Below are positions 54,740 through 64,000 of a DNA stretch of 64,000 nt, piece after piece. The notes beneath the pieces were generated by a model, which was not told where the DNA came from, ran no database searches, and saw only the letters and a list, made by a program, of their open reading frames with translations. A program made the position numbers and the translations under genes. Positions within the stretch are counted from its first letter, which is position 1; each line of letters begins with the position of its first letter. The DNA comes from Petaurus breviceps papuanus (lineage: Eukaryota; Chordata; Mammalia; Diprotodontia; Petauridae). The stretch is from positions 51,525,191 through 51,589,190 of the forward strand of contig JAMXIF010000051.1 of the NCBI GenBank assembly GCA_028583685.1, read 5' to 3'.

Positions 54740-55640
54740 AATTTCCTGAACATTTATTAAGCTTGATGAGCCCAGGCATTGGAGTAGATTCTAGGAATAT
54801 GAAAATAAAACCAGAATTGCCCCTTTACTAATACACAAAAAACAAACAAAAACAATTGGATTTTTTTATATTGGGGAGGAAATATATACATATATAAGCA
54901 TAAAGCATCATCAAAATCAAGTTATTTTATATGGGAGAAGCATTAACAATCAAAAAGATTAGGAATGGCTTGGTATAGAAAGTAATGAGGAAAAATTTTG
55001 GTCCAACAGGGCAGCTTATGAAAAGGTGTGGAGGGGAGAAATGTAATGTTGTGTGTAGGGAACAGAAAGTAGGTCTCTTTGGCTGGAATATCAAGTATTA
55101 CCAGGGCCATAATGTGAACTTTTTCTGCATATTCTAGCACATAGACTAGTGCTAGATTGTGAAGAGTTTTAAACATCAAACAGGGTAATTTGTGCTTTAT
55201 TTTCGAGGCAATAGGAAGCTATTTAAGTTTCTTGGATAGATGAGCAGCAGAGTGACAACTGGATTTTAGAAATATCCATTTGGAGGATGGATTAGAGACA
55301 ACAAAGGCTGGAGACAGTCTAAGTCATTAGGAGATGATGGTAAAGGTTCTTGTGAGAATTGATTGATAGAGTGATTTGGTAAGTGGAAAGGAGGAAGGGG
55401 ATTCAAAGATGAGGCAGGAGAAGCTTTACACCTTGGCAAGTGATCGAACCTGACTGGGGCACGAGAGGGAAAAGTTCAGGATGGCAGATGATCTCTGAGA
55501 CTAGAAGAATGGTGGTTTCCTTGACAGAAATATGGAAGATACACAGAGGGATGTGTTTAGGGGGCAATGTGGTCACAGAGAGTGGGATATTCTGTATTTT
55601 CCCTTTATTGACATGAGTAATGTTACTATAAAATGAGCCT
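54740..55640 (-). repeat. L2 LINE 3' block, antisense
   Basis: TGAACATTTATTAAGCTTG tail, then TAGATTGTGAAGAGTTTTAA, GGCAATAGGAAGCTATTTAA, GAATGGTGGTTTCCTTGACA, GGATGTGTTTAGGGG: reversed UTR and ORF2 end over 0.9 kb. Confidence 0.78.
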
Positions 55641-55818
55641 CCATTTTCATTTTCAGCAGATAATTGCATCCAGTCTCTCTGTCTTGCTCTATTTTACACC
55701 TGTTCTTAGACTAGAAGAAGTATCAAAAAACTAACAGAGTCCACCTTCGTGTCTCTGATCCCAAGGGCAACAACAGATAAGTACATTAGAAATTCTCCTC
55801 ACTGGCTTGGAAATACAA

Positions 55819-55900
55819 CACACTATTCCCAAGGTCAGTGATTGGCCAATTGTCNNNNNNNNNNCACACTATTCCCAAGGTCAGTGATTGGCCAATTGTC
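55819..55900. other. 10-N gap flanked by an identical 36-base repeat
   Basis: 55819-55854 and 55865-55900 are identical, ending in GATTGGCCAATTGTC. The N run 55855-55864 separates them. This is the signature of two contig ends that overlap but were joined with a gap. Confidence 0.9.
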
Positions 55901-55934
55901 AATCCAATGTATCATGTTTTTCTGCATTTTTAAA

Positions 55935-56030
55935 AGTACCTATGGGAAAGCTACTGAGACTTAGGGAGGTCACGTGACTTGCCCAGAGTCAATGTCAGTG
56001 ACCCCTCTGCCACATTGAATGGCCTGTTTT
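55935..56030 (-). repeat. MIR fragment, antisense
   Basis: CTGAGACTTAGGGAGGTCAC and GTGACTTGCCCAGAGTCAAT. Confidence 0.55.
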
Positions 56031-56722
56031 CAGCCTGAGCTTTTCACGATAGCACAAAGTTGTGGAATAATGATTTGTCAGAGGTCTCAAGACCCAGAGC
56101 ATTCTTTGCTAGTGTCATCCTCTGCCCTTATACCAACTTTCATTTCCTGATGACTGGAAAAAAGTGAAGAAGAAAGCATCTGGTCTAGACTTGGTTTCCA
56201 TGTCAATCATAATCATTATAAATGGTGCATCTGCCCACACATGCTTGACAGCCTTGAGGGCTGCCATACTCAGTGGAGGAGAGAATCAGAGCTCACAGCT
56301 GTGGTATGTATCAGAGATGAACTGAGGGTCAATGTGTGTAGGAGTGGACAAGTAAAGTAAGTCCTGTCTTCAATACACCCTAAAAAAGGGATGATCCTCT
56401 GTTTTGCACAATGGATTCCCAGGGAAAGGCCGATGGTATCTATGGGCCATAAACCTTTGATAAGCCTTTTCAGCAATGCTATAATCCCAATGGACCTCAG
56501 TCCCTTTTCTGCAAATGAGTAAGAATTAACAGATGAATTTTCTCACAAAGGTATTTAATTAAAATATGTATTTTTACATTTTATCTCTAAGTGGTGTTAT
56601 TGGTGAAGGAAACTCCAGGAACTCCTTCTAACAATGAAGCTCAGCAAATATTTTACAGCTGACCATCTGTGAATGACATGGGATAAACTGAGAAATAAAA
56701 TGATGTACCCAGGCTCACAGAG
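56031..56722. other. Repeat-poor stretch
   Basis: Nothing recognised. A 68-codon minus frame at 56270-56476 is domain-free. Confidence 0.45.
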
Positions 56723-56724
56723 CT

Positions 56725-56870
56725 GTTTGTCCTTCATTCTCAAACAGGACCATGATACCAGGAAGCTGATGCTGCGGCTTGCAAGTAAATTAGATTTAAG
56801 TGAGGAGGGCCGTGCAGTCACCAGCCTCACTTTCTCTTCTGAATCCATCTGCAAAATATAAACCAGGATG
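56725..56870 (-). repeat. RTE-type LINE 3' end, antisense
   Basis: GTTTGTCCTTCATTCTCAAA begins the reversed 3' terminus, then CTTGCAAGTAAATTAGATTT, AAGTGAGGAGGGCCGTGCAG and CCAGCCTCACTTTCTCTTCT. Confidence 0.65.
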
Positions 56871-56879
56871 GCTTCAGAT

Positions 56880-56965
56880 GACCCAGGAAATATTTACTAG
56901 AAGGAAGGATTTGAATTCAGGTCTTTCTAGTTCCAGGGTCACTATACCAGGGCCTCCTTTTGCTA
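56880..56965 (-). repeat. MIR fragment, antisense
   Basis: GAAGGATTTGAATTCAGGTC and TTCCAGGGTCACTATACCAG: reversed tRNA-like head. Confidence 0.55.
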
Positions 56966-57014
56966 GTCCATAGTCCTATAATTACTGTTATTATTTTAAA
57001 AGTATGGCAGAACC

Positions 57015-57388
57015 TTTAAGAGAGCTGCATGATTAAGTCAGAAGACCTGCTCCAAGGCTTGCTTTTACCACATCTGCGTCCTGTGATGTAAGTCATAAAA
57101 ACTTCCCTGAGTGCCAGTTTCCTAGTCTGTGAAATGATCTTTTTTGAAAAGGAGGCCTGCATAAATTATAGAGTGACATGATATTGAGATATCCAACTTT
57201 GTCATTGCTCGGCTCTTTATTGAGAATCAGAATGACTTCTTGGAGAGTGCTGGATTTGGAACCAGGAAGCCTGACTTCAAATCCTACAAGCTCTGGGCAC
57301 AGAAGCTAATCACTTTGTTTCACTGCTGCTTTCATTTACTTCTCTGGAAAATGTAGATGATAATGCTTTGCCCCTGCTACCTCACAGC
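57015..57388 (+). repeat. Two tandem MIR-type SINEs
   Basis: 57015-57185 (AAGTCAGAAGACCTGCTCCA, CCAGTTTCCTAGTCTGTGAA) and 57240-57388 (TGGATTTGGAACCAGGAAGC, GACTTCAAATCC), both sense and diverged. Confidence 0.68.
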
Positions 57389-57622
57389 TGAGTGATGCAG
57401 TGGATGGAGAAGAAGGCCTGGACTCAGGAAGACCTGAATTCAAATCTGGCTTTAGATACTAATTTATTACCTTTATCTGCCTCGGTCTTCTCATCTGTTA
57501 ATTGGGAAAATAGTAGTGCCTACATCCCAGAGTTTGTTGTAAGGGGCAAATGAGCAAATATTTGTAAAACACTTTGCAAAACTAAAAGTGCTATATAAAT
57601 GCTAGTTATTATTGTTGTTAAT
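57389..57622 (+). repeat. CORE-SINE (Ther-1/MIR type), full length
   Basis: GAGTGATGCAGTGGATGGAG head, GAAGACCTGAATTCAAATCT, TCTCATCTGTTAATTGGGAA, CAAAACTAAAAGTGCTATAT, and tail GCTAGTTATTATTGTTG. Confidence 0.88.
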
Positions 57623-57639
57623 AGACCTAGAGTTTCCAG

Positions 57640-58555
57640 GGTCTTTAGAGAATGCTAAACTCAGCTTTAGAAAATGTCCTCAGTAGCCATCTAGTCCTAG
57701 ACCAGTGCATAAACCCTTTGTGCAACATAGCCAACAAGCAGCCGGCCACTCAGTCTGCCCTTAAGGACCTTTGGTGAAGGGATACCCTCTATCTGCTATG
57801 CCCCAGGGCTGCCCATTCCACTTTGGCATACTCCTAATTTTTAGGATTTTTTCTTTATGTCAAACCAAAATGTAACTTTTTGCAACATAAATTCTGTATG
57901 TCAAACATTTACTAAATGATGTGCATGTGTAAGACGTGTTCTTTCATCTACTCTTTCTAATGGTGGCTCTCCAAGGTCAACCAGAACAAATTTAATATTT
58001 CACATGACAATTAAAAAAAAACACTGAAAAAGCCTATCTCCTCCCTTCTTCCTCCTCCAGCCTTCTCTTCTCCATCCTGTTTCCTTTGACTGATGCTCAT
58101 ACAGCACGAACTCAACAGGTTTCACCATTCTGGTTGTCCTCCAGAAACTCTGCTGCTCATCAATGTACCTACAAAAATATGATTCTAGAAGCCAAATACA
58201 CTATTCTAGCTACTATACGGTTAGAGGGGTATTTATTACTTCCCTTGTCCTGGAAGCCACATATCTCTTCATACAACTTAAGATTACCTTTGCTTTCCTG
58301 GATATCACTCAGACTGCTGACTTGTAGTGAGTTCACAATCCACTAAAGCCCTGAAACCTTTCCAGACAATAACCTGTGCTTCGCCCCATCTCTTATACTT
58401 GTGAAATTGATTTTTGAACACCAGAATAAGACTTTAAACTTATTCTTATTAAATTGATTAAATTTTGCTTATTTGGATTCATCCTGATTTCCTAAGCCAT
58501 TAAGTTCTTTTTGAATTGACTCTGGCACTCCAGGTAGAATTCCAGGACTTTGATC
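57640..58555 (-). repeat. L3/CR1 LINE 3' region, antisense, long
   Basis: TCAGTAGCCATCTAGTCC, GCTGCCCATTCCACTTTGGC, TTCTGGTTGTCCTCCAGAAA, TTACTTCCCTTGTCCTGGAA, TAGTGAGTTCACAATCCACT, CTTATACTTGTGAAATTGAT, AACTTATTCTTATTAAATTG: successive landmarks of reversed L3/CR1 over about 0.9 kb. The 86-codon plus frame at 58086-58346 is inside it and antisense to the LINE. Confidence 0.85.
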
Positions 58556-58559
58556 CCAT

Positions 58560-58682
58560 CCTCTCATTTAATAGATTAAGGTATAGAAAGGCAGGGATAT
58601 GAAAGGACTGGCCCAAGGTCATATGGGTAGGAAGTAGCAGAACCAGGCTATGTTGTCCAGCAAGGTTAGTGCCTTGGTTCCT
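58560..58682 (-). repeat. MIR fragment, antisense
   Basis: TTTAATAGATTAAGGTATAG, GGCCCAAGGTCATATGGGTA, GTAGCAGAACCAGG. Confidence 0.7.
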
Positions 58683-58699
58683 CTGCTTGCCTCCAATTT

Positions 58700-58868
58700 G
58701 TCCTGTCTATAGCTAGCTTGTAACTAGTTATTTGTATTGTTGTCTGCTCCGTTAGAATATGAACCCTTTGGGAGCAGGGACTATCATTTGTCTTTCTTAG
58801 CACCCCCAGTGCTCAGCATAGTGACTGACATATGCTTAAAAAGTACTAGTTGACTAACCAACTGACTG
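58700..58868 (+). repeat. L2 LINE 3' tail
   Basis: CTCCGTTAGAATATGAACCC, GGGAGCAGGGACTATCATTT, GCACCCCCAGTGCTCAGCAT, AGTGACTGACATATG. Confidence 0.85.
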
Positions 58869-58869
58869 A

Positions 58870-59595
58870 TGGACCCTAGACTGGGGGCTTTTTGTAGGCA
58901 AAGTCTTTTGCAAATTTCAGAGCCCTGCATAGATATGTCTTATTTTACTCTACTCTTTATACTGAAAATCTGATCTAGTTACATAAGAGTTAAAGCCTGC
59001 AGCAGCATTTCAGCAACCTCATCGAGTTCAGATGCCTTCTATGAGTTGGAGGAGGAAGTGACATCTGTCACTGAAGACAACACTGGTTGTCAGAAACAAT
59101 TGTGTCCTTAGGAAGGGACCCAAAAAAATCTTCCACAGGCTTTCCAAGCAAGTAAGTTTACTGGCAGCAATTTCAATGTAAGGGGGGACCTTTCCATCGA
59201 GTTTCTTCTAGCAGAACTCCATGTACAAAGCCAAGCAATGTAGCAGGCTGAATGGAAACATGCCTAACTAGAAACCCCTGCAGTTTTCTTAAATGATGGC
59301 TAGGATTACTTTCTTTTGTCTCATTCTAGGCTGACCTTCAGAGAGAGCCATTTTGGTGGCTTATTGCCCAGCAGTTCATATGATTTGGTTTTTCAAATAG
59401 TAGGGATGGTTTTGAGGGGTTTTATTTACACTGCAGGTATAGTCTGTGATCACAATAATCCTCTGTTTCTTCATCTGGAAAGTGGGGATAATAATGGTAT
59501 ACTACTTTAAAGCAAGATCTGATTCATGTATTTTTCAACATAGAGTTGAAACGATCTTAGGCACACATTTGTTATGCTGCTGCTTCTGATCTGTA
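58870..59595. other. Repeat-poor stretch
   Basis: A short MIR-like TTCATCTGGAAAGTGGGGAT at 59470-59490 only. No gene. Confidence 0.45.
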
Positions 59596-59599
59596 TGCA

Positions 59600-59750
59600 T
59601 GGAAGAAAGTGGTCTCCATTCAAGTGACAGTTCTGCCCATTAAGAGCAGAATCTCTTCACTTTTTCAGGCCTCAGTTTCCTGAAATTCTAAATAAGTTAG
59701 TCAGACTAGATGATGTCTAAGGTACCTTTCAACTCTAATATTTACGAACA
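59600..59750 (+). repeat. MIR3 SINE
   Basis: CAGGCCTCAGTTTCCTGAAA, GTCAGACTAGATGATGTCTA, AGGTACCTTTCAACTC. Confidence 0.8.
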
Positions 59751-59952
59751 ATTGATAGCAAAAACATGATTGTCCCATCACCAACATCAAAATCTATATT
59801 AAATGTAACCTCTGTGACCCAGAAGAACAGCTCATTAAGGCTAGGTCAAAGCTTTATGGAGTCTCACATAAGGATACCTTTGTTTTTTTTTGACTTGTGT
59901 CCCCATCTAGAGCTTTCCCTGGGGGCATTGGAATCTGACTTATTTGCTGTTT

Positions 59953-60207
59953 TTGTTTAGTCATTTTTCAGTCATGTCTGACTCTTCATGATCCCATTTG
60001 GCGTTTCCTTGGCAAAGATATTGGAGTGGTTTGCCATTTCCTTCTCAAGTTCATTGTACAGATGAGGAAACTGAAGCAAACAGGGTCAAATGACTTGCCC
60101 AGTGTCCCACGGCTAGTAACTTGTCTGAACACAGATTTGAACTTGTGAAGATGAGTCTTCCTGATTCCAAGCACAGTGCTCTATCCACTATACCATCTAG
60201 CTACCCA
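59953..60207 (-). repeat. MAR1 CORE-SINE, antisense, full length
   Basis: CAGTCATGTCTGACTCTTCA tail, GGAGTGGTTTGCCATTTCCT, GTACAGATGAGGAAACTGAA, CTATCCACTATACCATCTAG head. Confidence 0.93.
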
Positions 60208-60209
60208 GT

Positions 60210-60540
60210 TGACTCATTTTACCCTCATTCATATTTCCCCTGAAAATGTTAAAATGTCACTGATCTCTATATCCCCACAAGAAAAGTAAAAAGAACTGTC
60301 ATCTTCCAAGGTAACAATCAGGTTACAAAAACCATAGGCTATAGGATAGGTTTTATTGAACCCAATCCAAAAACCTCAAATGGACTATCAGGACCCATTA
60401 CATACCCCTTACACAAAGAATTTCTGAAAACCATTATTCAAAAGGTTATGTGAATAAAGTCAAATATTGGCATGTTTTGCTTTGCCTAAAATTGGACCTC
60501 TGAAGTACTGAAGTTTTCCACTGGCACAAATCCTCTTTGA
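60210..60540. other. Stretch with no recognised feature
   Basis: AT-rich, without repeats I know or open frames. Confidence 0.45.
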
Positions 60541-60544
60541 AGAA

Positions 60545-61060
60545 TTCCTTTATTTTTTATTAATTTGTAATTGACCTTCAGCTGACAATGGTTCTGCACG
60601 CTGTATCTTCATTTTCTCATTCTCCTTGTCGAGTAGCTAACGATTTGTAACGGTTTGTAACAATAACACCTGAGAGTCATAAAATTGCAGAATATTAGGA
60701 TTGGAAAAGAACGAGAACTATAAATACCAGGACCCAGAAATCGGGGATTTTACTGGGGGCATCAAAATAGAGGAGTGGTGCTAATTACATTTGCATTCCT
60801 CCAAGTAACATAAAACCAACTGATTTTTTACGTATTTAGCGAAAATCATTATTTAAAATAGGAAGCTGCCAGATGACTCACACCACCACTCCCCCCCCAC
60901 CCCCCCCGCCCCGCCATTGGCTGTATCTCAGGTGAAATGCTCCATTCTCTGTCTGCAGCAGCAGAGTTCACATCACTGCAATCCTGATTTGACTGAAGTC
61001 GGAGTGCATTTCACACCATTTGTCCCAGGGCGCAAAAATACTAGGTATGACTTGGAAAGA
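60545..61060. promoter_or_regulatory. Candidate regulatory block with C-rich tract
   Basis: Repeat-poor. Contains GCTAATTACATTTGCAT (homeodomain core beside a perfect POU octamer), GATGACTCAC (AP-1-like), a C-rich tract (60887-60915) followed by CCATTGGCTG (CCAAT box on the minus strand). The clustering suggests an enhancer or promoter. No transcription-start evidence is visible. Confidence 0.28.
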
Positions 61061-61084
61061 ATCTTATCTTCTTCAGAACCTTTG

Positions 61085-61170
61085 TTTTAGGGATGAAGCA
61101 AATGAGAGCAAGAGAGCGAACAGTTTGCCAAAGTTCATGGAGTTAACAGTGACAAATTCAAATACTCAAA
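61085..61170 (-). repeat. MIR fragment, antisense
   Basis: TTTAGGGATGAAGCAAATGA and GTTTGCCAAAGTTCATGGAG. Weak. Confidence 0.4.
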
Positions 61171-61423
61171 GAGATTTTCCATTTCACTGATTTGTCTGTT
61201 GCCTGCTATGATCCAGATGGCACCTCATCCTGTGTAGCTTGTGTCCACACCCTCCCATAAGCTCACCACAGGTTGTTCCCTTCCCCCCAGCACATAGTAG
61301 GTGAGGCAGAGAGGACTCTCACTTTATCTTGACATCATGAGGCCACCAGTGAGTCACACGGCTTGACTGCTAGTAATCATCCACTCTTGTGATGCAACTG
61401 AAAATTTGTCCACCCAAATCTTG

Positions 61424-61650
61424 AGGCAGTTAGGCTGCAGAGTGGGGCAAAAAAGCTGCCCCTAGAATCAGGATGACCTGAGTTCAAATTCAGTTTCAGA
61501 TATTTCCTAACTATATGACCCTGGGCTTCACCTCTGCCTGCCTCAGTTTTCTTAACTGTAAAAATAGATATAATAATAACACCTCAAGGGTTTTTTGTAT
61601 CTGATAAGATGATGTGTGAAGTGTTCTGCAAATTTCAAAGATATACATAT
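61424..61650 (+). repeat. CORE-SINE (Ther-1/MIR type)
   Basis: GGCAGTTAGGCTGCAGAGTG head, GACCTGAGTTCAAATTCAG, GCCTGCCTCAGTTTTCTTAA, then a TTCTGCAAATTTCAAAG tail. Confidence 0.82.
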
Positions 61651-61735
61651 ATATTATATGTTAATTAATACAATATTATATGTTAATAAAAATAATAATT
61701 TATGAAAATATATATATATATATATATATATTTCA
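61651..61735. repeat. AT-rich tract with (TA)n
   Basis: TATATTATATG and TAATAAAAATAATAATT, ending in about 13 TA units at 61707-61732. Confidence 0.92.
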
Positions 61736-61750
61736 ATCATACATTTGTTT

Positions 61751-62003
61751 AGAGGCAGGTAGGTGGAGCAGAGGATAGAGTGCCAGGCCTGGAGTCAGGA
61801 AGACCTGAGCTCAAATTTGACCTCAGACAATTACTAGCTGTCATTCTGGGCAAGTCACTTCATCCATCTGCCTTAGTTTCCCCAACTATAAAGTGGAGAT
61901 AACAGTACCTACTTTCCAGGGTGATCATGAGGAACAAATGAGATACTTGTAAAGCACTTATCTTAGTACCTAGTACACAGTAGGTGCTTAATAAATAATT
62001 ATT
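61751..62003 (+). repeat. CORE-SINE (Ther-1/MIR type), full length
   Basis: GGCAGGTAGGTGGAGCAGAG head, GGAGTCAGGAAGACCTGAGC, GGGCAAGTCACTTCATCCAT, TTGTAAAGCACTTATCTTAG, GTACACAGTAGGTGCTTAAT, AAATAATTATTTACT. One of the best-preserved CORE-SINEs here. Confidence 0.92.
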
Positions 62004-62007
62004 TACT

Positions 62008-62752
62008 CCTTTCTTTCTTTCCTCCCTTTCTTTCTTTCCTCACTCCCTTTTCTCTTCCCCTCTCCCTCCCTCTCTCCCACTCTCCCTTCCTTCCTTCCTG
62101 TAGCAGCAAGCACCCTAGCATACCCAGGGTGACTTCCAACACAGGTCCTTAAATCTGCTTTGCTAAAGGAAAGCAACTCAACATGAGTTAACAATCTTGC
62201 TTTAATCAAACGCATATCATTTACCTGGTTCAGGGAGAAAAAGTAAGCACCCTGAACTTCAGAGAATACAAACAAGTTACAAGCAGACAGAGAAACAGAT
62301 CAGCAGACAGGCTTCCAGCTGTTTGAGCATTTCATCCATACGTAGTCAGTTAGTAGAGAGAGAAGCACCAACATCTGGGTTTTCAAAGCCAGGGACTCAA
62401 CGGCTGCCCAGAGTCTCATCTGGCCAAATCATACAACTCTTCTCAAAGTGAGCCCCAAAACAAACCCTCACATCAGGGTTTATATAGCCTTCTCCTGGCT
62501 CAGAGAATATAACAACCCTTGTGACCCAGTGCCCAATCACACAGCACCAAGGTTTGGGCATTCCTGAAAAACAAGCCTCCTGCCACAGGCTCCATGTGAC
62601 CACATTCAGCCTATTAGGGAGAAGAGTATATTTTCAAATCTGGGAAGGTTCTCAGTCACTTAAGCCTATCAAAGGGCCTGGGGCAGGGAAGATCTTAATT
62701 CCCATAACACTTTCTTCCTCCCTCCCTTCCTTCTTCCCTCCCTTCCTCCCAC
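62008..62752. repeat. Polypyrimidine (CTTT/CCTT)n tract, split by an LTR
   Basis: 62008-62098 and 62710-62752 are the same C/T tract grown from the SINE tail. The LTR at 62099 interrupts it. Confidence 0.88.
62099..62709 (-). mobile_element. LTR of a marsupial endogenous retrovirus-like family
   Basis: 611 bases bounded by TG and CA. On the minus strand: TGTTATGGGAATTAAG start, TATA-like GGCTATATAAACC, polyadenylation-type TTGATTAAAGC, end GCTTGCTGCTACA. The 3' block (TTGCTTTCCTTTAGCAAAGC) matches the LTR at 45868. Apparently solitary. A fossil, probably moderately young given its crisp ends. Confidence 0.8.
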
Positions 62753-62759
62753 AATGTTA

Positions 62760-63245
62760 TCCTTTACTCCAGTTTTTCCCATATTGGTTATGATTTGTTT
62801 ATTTTTACCCACTGCTTTGAAAAGGTGCTCTTTAATTCAATAATTCCCCAGGCGCTCACTGTTCCAAAACCAGGTCAGACATTGATATTGAAATTTATTT
62901 ATTTCAGGAAGAAAATGTGGGTCATTAAAGGAGCTTTATAATGTCCCAAAGATAATCCAGATTATACTTTTCCTCCAGATTCCTTCTGGGTCTGACTCGA
63001 TGACCGTTTTCATCTTCTGTCGCAGAAAAGGTGGGATCCCAGAACAGTGGGATTTCTCACTGTCTCCAAATTTTAGTCAATTGCTTGTTATCAAATAATT
63101 TCTCTACCACAGACTAACTCAGATGAACAAGTATGTGTTCCATATCAATACCCTCAGTGAGGATGTCCTTATTGCATAAGAAAATTATTCTTGAAATATT
63201 TGCATGAATGGGAAAGCGGGGAAGTGGAAGAGTAAGTTGAACTCT
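62760..63245. other. Stretch with no recognised feature
   Basis: No repeat or notable open frame. Confidence 0.45.
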
Positions 63246-63249
63246 CTAA

Positions 63250-63455
63250 ATTGCCTTTAGACAAGGGATACTAAAGCTTCCTATTATTTTCCCTATCTTT
63301 GATGTCTTCCCTTCTTTCCTTTAGATGCCCTCTGATTGAAACCCTCAGGGCCCTCAAAATTGAGTCACCTTCCACATAGAGCTCCTTTAGGTACATTTGG
63401 TCTAATCCAGCAGCTTTCCTCATCTTTGTGCCATATTTATGTTCTATATACACAT
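63250..63455 (-). repeat. LINE reverse-transcriptase fragment (RTE-like), antisense
   Basis: The minus-strand frame 63271-63453 reads KAAGLDQMYLKEL and then GDSILRALRV, followed by HLKERRED. This matches the fingers region of a LINE reverse transcriptase (GPDQI..E.L...G..IL.AL, then YLKEG). Probably the same LINE type as the 3' ends at 6340, 28508 and 56725. Short and degraded. Confidence 0.65.
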
Positions 63456-63526
63456 TTCTGGGACAGTGATGTTAGAATAGTAGTATTGTGGCTCTAAGGA
63501 CTTTAGTGGTAAAAAGGAGTTCATCA

Positions 63527-63669
63527 GGGGTGGCTAGGTGGTTCAGTGAATAGAGCACCAGCCCTGAAATCAGGAGGACCTGAGTTCAAATCTGGCCTCA
63601 GACACTTACCACAAAAACTAGCTGTGTGACCTTGAGCAAGTTACTTAACCCCAATTGCTTAAAAAAAAA
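63527..63669 (+). mobile_element. Young tRNA-derived SINE (WSINE1-like)
   Basis: GGGGTGGCTAGGTGGTTCAG head, GACCTGAGTTCAAATCTGGC, GAGCAAGTTACTTAACCCCA, ATTGC-TT-A(n). No clear target duplication seen. Confidence 0.9.
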
Positions 63670-64000
63670 GATTTTACTAACAAATTTATGGTCTAAACCC
63701 ATAATGCCACATCTCTTTATTAAGTCAGTAAACTGATGGCTAGGGTACTTTTTAGAATCTTATAGTCTTCTCATGGCAATTGGTTTATATGAGGTAAGCT
63801 TTGATTGGAAATCATGATAGAATTTATGCTGTTATTTTTATCTATACCTCATTTTCATCATGAATAACTCACTAAGATAGATTAGAAAGGAGATGTCTTA
63901 AATGCACTCCTTATTTTTCTTCATTTTTTTGTTAAATGTGGTCAATTTTAATTTAATATTGGTGAAATGAAGCAATAAATGTTAACAAAGTGACAACTCT
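63670..64000. other. Stretch with no recognised feature
   Basis: AT-rich sequence to the window end without recognised repeat or gene. Confidence 0.45.

Noticed and set aside
58086-58346. 86-codon plus-strand open frame as an exon
   Set aside because: It lies inside the antisense L3/CR1 block and is antisense to that LINE.
45868-62709. The two related LTRs as the ends of one 17-kb provirus
   Set aside because: They are in opposite orientations, differ in the middle, and the DNA between is ordinary LINE/SINE sequence.

Overview
The window looks like non-coding mammalian DNA from a marsupial. It contains CORE-SINEs of the marsupial MAR1 type (tRNA-like head, core, RTE/BovB-like tail), young tRNA-derived SINEs ending in a CCCCAATTGCC-A(n) tail, marsupial L1 3' ends, and a deep background of MIR/Ther-1, MIR3, L2 and L3/CR1 relics. 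The young SINEs resemble WSINE1 of Australian marsupials more than the opossum form, so an australidelphian is favoured. I cannot name a species. There are two runs of N, at 361-460 and 55855-55864.

Layout. 1-620 is a CT-rich microsatellite holding a 100-N gap. 1-17 kb carries MIR/MIR3/CORE-SINE copies, L2 and L1 fragments, a solo-LTR-like insertion inside an RTE-type LINE 3' end (6.3-7.0 kb), a repeat-poor block near 9.0-9.4 kb, two young SINEs near 15 kb, and a pair of related repeats of unknown family (2.0-2.5 and 17.0-17.4 kb). 17-34 kb holds nested SINEs (18.2 kb), hAT-like fragments, RTE-type LINE ends, MAR1 copies, three young SINEs and L3/CR1 fragments. It also holds the only exon-like signals of the window, on the minus strand at 30.8-31.4 kb. 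34-46 kb has three long antisense LINE blocks (L1 at 34.4 and 36.9 kb, L2 at 39.7-41.1 kb) and a 100-bp hairpin at 43.9 kb. 45.9-46.5 kb is an LTR inside an L2; a related LTR lies in the opposite orientation at 62.1-62.7 kb. 47-60 kb is dominated by L2 and L3/CR1 relics. 60.5-61.1 kb is repeat-poor with a C-rich tract. The window ends with two CORE-SINEs, the second LTR, a LINE reverse-transcriptase fragment and a young SINE.

No complete protein-coding gene, rRNA, tRNA gene or CRISPR is visible. Almost all open frames fall in repeats or are of chance length. The window is best read as intergenic or deep intronic DNA. Repeat family names come from recalled consensus patterns, not from a search, so boundaries are good to roughly 5-20 bases unless target-site duplications fix them. 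I did not find a convincing new biological system. The best leads are the 43.9 kb hairpin, the minus-strand exon-like open frames at 30.8-31.4 kb, and a handful of repeat-free AT-rich blocks rich in homeodomain-type cores.
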